Of a stretch of DNA of 64,000 nucleotides, positions 60,266 to 64,000 are shown one piece after another. The stretch is from an uncultured Bacilli bacterium (GTDB lineage: Bacteria > Bacillota_I > Bacilli_A > RF39 > UBA660). The notes beneath the pieces were generated by a model. That model made no database searches. It was not told the origin of the DNA and saw nothing but the letters and a program-made list of their open reading frames with translations. The position numbers were made by a program, and so were the translations under genes. Each line of letters begins with the position of its first letter. Position 1 is the stretch's first letter. The DNA is taken from positions 1 to 64,000 of the forward strand of contig CAJUCD010000003.1 of the NCBI GenBank assembly GCA_910585045.1, written 5' to 3'.

Positions 60266-61222
60266 ATGGAACTTTTTGGTATTAAAGATTTGGGTTTATA
60301 TGTAAATATTAATAATATTCCAGAGGATTGGATTGTTTATGATGGTGAAGCTAGAAAAAGCTTTAAAAAAGAATGGTTAGATGTAGATTTTGAAGAAATA
60401 CTTGATTTTTATGAATTAGATGATAATTTTAAAGAATCTTTTTATAAAGAATTAGAAATAGTAAAGCATGATATTAATTTAAATTATTTAGTTTATTTAT
60501 GGTATTTTATTATTTTTTTAACTAAAGATACTTTTAATATTCTTAGATGGGAAACTAAGTTTGATTATTTTCGTGATAATGGTTCGTTTATGTTGCCAGT
60601 TTTAGCTTTGTTAATGGGTTATAATTTACATAAACAAATGATGGAAACTAATAATTATGATTTAGAACAAATTAATTATCATAAGGAAAATGTAAGGTTA
60701 TCTTTAATAAGTGATGGGTATAGAATGGGAATTAAAGGAATTAGATTTAGTCAGATGATTTGGGGTTCTAGATTTATGAAAGGGCATATTATTCAAGTTG
60801 GATCTTTACAGTATGAATTGAAAGTAGATTTTTGGAATGGTGAAGATGTGATATTTATACATATACCAAGAAATACAGCTTTAGATCCGGTTTCGATTGA
60901 TTATTCTTTAAATAATGCAGCTAAATTAATAAAAAAATATTTAAAAGTAGAAAATTTGAAATGTATGACAGAATCTTGGCTTTTAAGTCCAGAATTAAAG
61001 AGTATTTTAAATGAAAATAGTAATATTATAAATTTTCAGAAAAAATTTAGTATTGTAGAAATAAAAGAAAATGTTAAAGATTTTTTAAATTTTGTATTCA
61101 ATGATCCTTTATTTAATGGGGATTATGATGAGTTGTGTGCGAATACTACTTTGCAAAAGGAAATTAAGAAGAAATTACTTGCTGGAGAAATACTGCACAT
61201 TGGTATTGGCATATTAAAATAA
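60266..61222 (+). CDS. Probable acyltransferase-domain protein (DUF5596-like)
   Basis: The 318-residue cytoplasmic protein has an N-terminal helical domain (about 1-130) and a C-terminal alpha/beta part with LQYELKVDFWNGEDVIFIHI-like strand (landmark FIHIPRNTALD, near residue 200), SLNNAAKLIKKYL and CMTESWLLSPELKSIL (near 245). This pattern recalls the DUF5596/GNAT-like acyltransferase family that I know from gut Firmicutes. Substrate unknown. ATG follows aaggtg. The tRNA gene follows 21 bases after its stop. Confidence 0.55.
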   Translation: MELFGIKDLGLYVNINNIPEDWIVYDGEARKSFKKEWLDVDFEEILDFYELDDNFKESFYKELEIVKHDINLNYLVYLWYFIIFLTKDTFNILRWETKFDYFRDNGSFMLPVLALLMGYNLHKQMMETNNYDLEQINYHKENVRLSLISDGYRMGIKGIRFSQMIWGSRFMKGHIIQVGSLQYELKVDFWNGEDVIFIHIPRNTALDPVSIDYSLNNAAKLIKKYLKVENLKCMTESWLLSPELKSILNENSNIINFQKKFSIVEIKENVKDFLNFVFNDPLFNGDYDELCANTTLQKEIKKKLLAGEILHIGIGILK

Positions 61223-61243
61223 TATGTTATAATTATAGTGTTT

Positions 61244-61319
61244 GCTGAAATAGCTCAGTCGGTAGAGCAACGCACTCGTAATGCGTAGGTCGCAAGTTCG
61301 ATTCTTGTTTTCAGCACCA
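61244..61319 (+). tRNA. tRNA-Thr (anticodon CGT)
   Basis: The cloverleaf is complete. Acceptor GCTGAAA (61244-61250) pairs with TTTCAGC (61309-61315). The D arm is GCTC/GAGC. The anticodon stem is ACGCA/TGCGT with loop CTCGTAA and anticodon CGT at 61277-61279. The T arm has TTCGATT. The discriminator A and an encoded CCA end the gene. It reads ACG, a rare codon in such AT-rich DNA. TATAAT lies just upstream, near 61227. Confidence 0.95.
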
Positions 61320-61355
61320 GATTTAAGGATAACTCAAACATTTGAGCAATGATAG

Positions 61356-61385
61356 AAAGCGACTTGTCAAAAAGTCGCTTTTATG
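61356..61385 (+). terminator. Terminator after tRNA-Thr
   Basis: AAAGCGACTT (61356-61365) pairs with AAGTCGCTTT (61372-61381), followed by a few Ts. Its loop overlaps the -35 of the antisense RNA promoter. Confidence 0.75.
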
Positions 61386-61392
61386 CTATGAT
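61364..61392 (+). promoter_or_regulatory. Promoter of the candidate antisense antitoxin RNA
   Basis: TTGTCA (61364-61369), 17 bases, TATGAT (61387-61392). Confidence 0.55.
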
Positions 61393-61398
61393 GAATAT

Positions 61399-61512
61399 GT
61401 CAAGGGAACTTGCATAAAATAAAAAAGGGAAATATTCAGTTCGCAAAGTTGAATGTCTACCCCAATTTAATGTGTAGAGACACTTATTCTAGCGAATGAG
61501 TGTCACTTTTTT
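61399..61512 (+). ncRNA. Candidate antisense antitoxin RNA of a type I locus
   Basis: A transcript of about 110 bases is predicted from the promoter at 61364-61392 to a strong terminator: GACACTTATTC with GAATGAGTGTC (about 61479-61504, one G-U pair, 4-base loop) and then T6. No open frame of note lies in it. It runs convergent to, and overlaps the 3' end of, the toxin mRNA on the minus strand. Confidence 0.5.
61421..61463 (-). terminator. Terminator of the toxin mRNA
   Basis: On the minus strand GGGG (61463-61460) faces CCC (61429-61427) around an ATTCA/TGAAT stem, followed by T6 (61426-61421). The stem is imperfect. Confidence 0.4.
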
Positions 61513-61640
61513 ATTACGATAATCATTATGATTAGGAGTAATAAAATGATAGAAAGATGTCTAAGAACCTTTATAACAAAAATTCTCTTCTTCATTTTTA
61601 TCAAACCTCCTCTCTTAGTGAGATTTGGTAGACACTCAAC
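61448..61640. repeat. Inverted repeat framing the toxin gene
   Basis: GTTGAATGTCTACC (61448-61461) and GGTAGACACTCAAC (61627-61640) are inverted copies with one difference that still allows a G-U pair. In the toxin mRNA the 5' and 3' ends could thus pair over 14 positions. Confidence 0.7.
61503..61595 (-). CDS. Small hydrophobic peptide, candidate type I toxin
   Basis: On the minus strand ATG at 61595 opens a 30-residue peptide: a basic start (MKKRIFVIKVLRH), an uninterrupted hydrophobic helix (LSIILLLLIIMIIVI) and a KK end before TGA (61505-61503). A strong agaggagg (61613-61606) lies 10 bases before the ATG. A near-consensus promoter, TTGTAA-17-TATAAT, is at 61689-61661. Size, charge and helix resemble membrane-acting type I toxins (Fst, Ldr, TxpA/BsrG class). 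Too short for usual gene finders. Confidence 0.6.
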   Translation of the reverse strand: MKKRIFVIKVLRHLSIILLLLIIMIIVIKK

Positions 61641-61660
61641 AACTGATATTTCCTGTATAA

Positions 61661-61689
61661 ATTATACTAGACAATTAAGTCTATTACAA
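61661..61689 (-). promoter_or_regulatory. Promoter of the candidate toxin gene
   Basis: On the minus strand TTGTAA (61689-61684), 17 bases, TATAAT (61666-61661), giving a start near 61654 and a 5' untranslated region of about 60 bases. Confidence 0.65.
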
Positions 61690-61739
61690 TAAATTTAACT
61701 ATATTTTGTTAATTTAATGAATACAATTGTATATTGTCA

Positions 61740-62050
61740 AAAACAAATATAGTATAACGAAGATTTTATATGAGGTTTAAAATTAAAAATAGAACTTATT
61801 ATAATAGTTTGAGATAAATCATTTCAAAGAAATTTTATTTAGATATTATTATTGTGTTGACTTTGGATGTGATTATTTTTTGTTTATGCTAATTTTTTTA
61901 ATAAGTATAATAATGTAAAAATACTAATTATAAAAGTTTAGCAATTATAATGGCTAATATCTTTAAAATTGATATAATATAGATATATTAAGATTATGTA
62001 GAAATAGAATGTCTGCATGTAATTAATATTTTTTAATTAAATAGATAATA
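61740..62050. other. AT-rich gap
   Basis: I see no gene here. A palindrome, ATACAATTGTAT, lies at 61721-61732, and a likely -10, TATAAT, near 61975 may belong to the broken cupin gene. Confidence 0.4.
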
Positions 62051-62069
62051 TAAGGTTTGGAGGAAAAAT

Positions 62070-62391
62070 ATGTATAAAAAAATATCAAAAAATGAAAAAA
62101 TAACTAGGAAGATTAGTGAAGTACACTCCGCAGATAATTATTTGACAAAAGAAACAACAGAAAATGTAAGTTTAGCGATTACTAGATTAAACGGGAAATT
62201 GGATTCTAGTATGCTAACAAATGAAAGAGTTTATTACTTTATTAATGCTGATGTTGATTTATAATAGATAATGAAAAAATTCATTGTGAAACAGGTGATG
62301 TATTATATTTAGATAAAGACACTTCATATTCTGCTAGAGGATATTTTGAAGCAATTACTATAAATGTACCTGCATTTGGCGTTATAAAATA
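62070..62391 (+). pseudogene. Cupin-fold protein gene with a frameshift
   Basis: ATG 62070 follows ggagg and encodes MYKKISKNEKITRKISEVHS to VYYFINADVDL, where taa-tag stops it at 62262. In another frame the text continues at once as IIDNEKIHCETGDVLYLDKD ... YFEAITINVPAFGVIK to the tag at 62389-62391. Joined, the 107-residue product has the two cupin motifs of small sugar- or ligand-binding proteins (YYFI-x-G-type strand; ETGDVLYLDKDTSYSARG; NVPAF). A single missing base explains it. Confidence 0.6.
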
Positions 62392-62690
62392 GTATTTATG
62401 AAAATTATAATTGCAAAAAAACTATGTAATTATTGAAATTTTTATCAGTTTCTATTTTACATTGTTTAAAAGATTGTAGAATTTTGAGCATAAAGTTATT
62501 TTATATAGAATTATTAAATATCATCAAATTGGTTCATATAGTTATGTTGGTTATAAAAAATGCCACATTATCCAATGATTAAATCTTAAATATTTGTGTG
62601 GTTAAGATAATATTGTTTGCTAGTGTTGATAATGAATTTAATAAATCATAATAATGTGATTAGAGATAAAAATATTTTATATTTCTTTTG
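62392..62690. other. Gap without supportable gene
   Basis: A very AT-rich stretch with stops in all frames; short open pieces on the plus strand may be decayed coding sequence, but I cannot assign them. Confidence 0.35.
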
Positions 62691-62692
62691 TA

Positions 62693-62722
62693 GTTCAAAT
62701 TAACTTGAACTTTTTTTAATTT
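62693..62722 (+). terminator. Terminator downstream of the broken cupin region
   Basis: GTTCAA and TTGAAC (about 62693-62710) around a 6-base loop, followed by a T-rich run. Confidence 0.65.
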
Positions 62723-62780
62723 TTTATTTAAATTTGTATTTGTTAATGTTATAATAGTTGACAAAACTTAAGGTGATATT

Positions 62781-63446
62781 ATGGAAAAATATTTTTATGC
62801 TAATTATATGGATCAAAGAATTATGATTCCAAAGTGCAATGTGGAATTTGAAAATGGATTTGGTAAAGTGGGAGCTTTCGTTTATCTTTATTCAATAGAT
62901 GGTGATTTATTAATGATGCCAATATTGGGGGTTGTTGATAAAAACTTTAATGTTGTATTAGATTATAAATTTGCTAGTTTTTATTCTAATATAAATTTTC
63001 TCCCTGGAGGATCAATATTATATGTTATAGATGTAAATGAAGATTTTTATGCACATAATTATAATGTTGCTCTTAGAAAACCAAATGGGGAAGTAAAGTA
63101 TTTGGATGCTAGTGATTATAAAATAGTTGATGATGAATTAATTGTGCTTGAATGTGAAGTTGGAGGGCGAAAAAGATATTGTTTATCTAATGTAGCTATG
63201 GAAGAAACAGCTGATAATCTTTATGATTATATTGATGATTTTGTTTACAAAGAAGAATTTGGATGTGAAGTAGCAGAAGTAGGAATTTTTGTGGTTGAAG
63301 GTTCCGATTCTGTAAATTTTGAAGTATTGACATTTTTTATAAATAAAAATGATGAACAAGTTTCTTCTTATGTGTTTAATGGACAAGTTTTTGATAATAT
63401 GCCTTTAGCAGAAGTAATGGCATTAATTAATAGATGTAGAATTTAG
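62781..63446 (+). CDS. Uncharacterised soluble protein
   Basis: The 221-residue acidic protein has no signal peptide or membrane helix. The first half is made of repeated short strands (VYLYSIDGDLLMMPILGVVDK, landmark GVVDKNFNVVLDYKF), a little like WG/KWG-type or beta-propeller repeats, but I cannot assign a family. ATG follows aaggtg. An extended -10 (TGTTATAAT) lies near 62750. It is followed by another gene 35 bases on. Confidence 0.55.
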   Translation: MEKYFYANYMDQRIMIPKCNVEFENGFGKVGAFVYLYSIDGDLLMMPILGVVDKNFNVVLDYKFASFYSNINFLPGGSILYVIDVNEDFYAHNYNVALRKPNGEVKYLDASDYKIVDDELIVLECEVGGRKRYCLSNVAMEETADNLYDYIDDFVYKEEFGCEVAEVGIFVVEGSDSVNFEVLTFFINKNDEQVSSYVFNGQVFDNMPLAEVMALINRCRI

Positions 63447-63481
63447 TATTTTAGAATAATATTTATTAAGTAGGTGGGTTT

Positions 63482-64000
63482 ATGGAAGTAATAATGAAAA
63501 CTTTAGATGACTGGGCAAAACTTTTAACTAAAATAGATGAGCTTAGAAAAGATTATGGTTATAGTATTTTTAGCGATGCTAAGCGTGTTGCTTATGAGTG
63601 TAGTAAAGGTAATGCTTGTGTTAGTAAAGGGATTCTTTTAGTTAATTTATTGTATAATAGTGGAATTAGAGATTTTTTAGTTATTGCTAATTTTATTGAT
63701 AGTATTAAATGTTTTAGTAATTTTGAAGGTATAGTAAATCAAATTCCTAAATTAGCAGAATTATATGGTGTTAATAAATTAGCTTTTATTAACAATTTTG
63801 AAAGTGAAAATATTAAAATTGGAACATATGTTAAGGGTTCAAAATACCGAAAAGTATATACGCCTAGATATGCTCAAGATATTGTGACATTTTTAGATGT
63901 TAATTTAAAAACTAATAGAGATGATGTTATTAAAATAAATAATTTTGATCCTTTTATAGTTGTTGAGGGAGATTTGGAAAGTTCTCAAGATAGTGAGAAG
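63482..64000 (+). CDS. Uncharacterised protein, runs off the window (partial)
   Basis: ATG 63482 follows aggtggg and the frame is open for 173 codons to the end of the window. The visible part starts MEVIMKTLDDWAKLLTKIDE and is a mixed helix/strand soluble protein with KGSKYRKVYTPRYAQDI near residue 120 and an acidic end. No motif is recognised. Short spacing to the previous gene suggests they share a transcript. Confidence 0.6.
   Translation, partial: MEVIMKTLDDWAKLLTKIDELRKDYGYSIFSDAKRVAYECSKGNACVSKGILLVNLLYNSGIRDFLVIANFIDSIKCFSNFEGIVNQIPKLAELYGVNKLAFINNFESENIKIGTYVKGSKYRKVYTPRYAQDIVTFLDVNLKTNRDDVIKINNFDPFIVVEGDLESSQDSEK

Overview
The window is very AT-rich DNA from a Gram-positive, cell-walled, low-GC bacterium of the Bacilli/Mollicutes-related gut lineages (my best guess is an uncultured RF39- or Erysipelotrichia-like Bacillota). 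TGA behaves as a stop and Trp is TGG, so the standard bacterial code applies. Support for a walled Firmicute comes from ftsE-ftsX-M23 hydrolase, a FemX-type ligase, a T-box in front of pheST, an L10 leader, an S6/S18 leader, a SipW-type signal peptidase and a camelysin/TasA-like secretome. The taxon is inferred from gene content only.

Layout. 1-560: the tail of a surface protein and a frameshifted MutS-I-like gene. 485-2963: rplK-rplA-rplJ-rplL with two RNA leaders, closed by a terminator instead of running on into rpoB. 2980-10550: HD hydrolase, a tandem pair of pilin-like membrane proteins, a MacB-like ABC exporter, a lipoprotein, and a HipA-like kinase carrying a G10 tract, with a small partner gene. 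10570-14976: the str operon (rpsL-rpsG-fusA-tuf). 15000-22050: a giant surface protein with a transglutaminase-like core, a YerB-like protein and rubrerythrin. 22100-24260: two unknown paralogues. 24263-27897: T-box-pheS-pheT. 28000-36170: a camelysin-like protein, ftsE-ftsX-M23 peptidase, GNAT, tilS, ftsH. 36170-39930: RHH regulator and two surface proteins. 39930-46811: typA, two more unknown paralogues, tex. 46830-52050: a surface-fibre cluster (two camelysin-like proteins, a calcium-type repeat protein and SipW). 52034-56171: Fem ligase, DUF308 protein, aldo/keto reductase-like protein, rpsF-ssb-rpsR. 56270-60240: a decayed surface cassette, a tandem-HTH regulator divergent from an intact surface gene, then STAS protein plus sporulation-type sigma factor. 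61244-64000: tRNA-Thr, a probable type I toxin-antitoxin locus, a broken cupin gene, and two unknown genes, the last running off the window.

How it fits together. Housekeeping translation and division operons alternate with a dispersed surface programme. At least six proteins carry a shared signal/anchor motif (G-x-x-[FYL]-A-[YF]-[FY]) followed by camelysin/TasA-like beta domains, and one SipW-type peptidase in the cluster is the obvious processing enzyme. Two of these proteins end in a GxRPVINL-type domain, and two further fragments of that domain are scattered nearby. Several signs point to switching: a G10 tract inside a kinase gene, T8 tracts in the -35/-10 spacers of two camelysin-like genes, and a 23-bp element containing an exact 0A-box shared by a surface gene and the sigma-factor operon.

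The candidates I rate highest as possibly undescribed are the G10-switched HipA-like kinase, the 30-aa toxin/convergent antisense RNA locus after tRNA-Thr, and the SipW-camelysin system with its variable tips. All functional statements are from reading the sequence; no searches were run.
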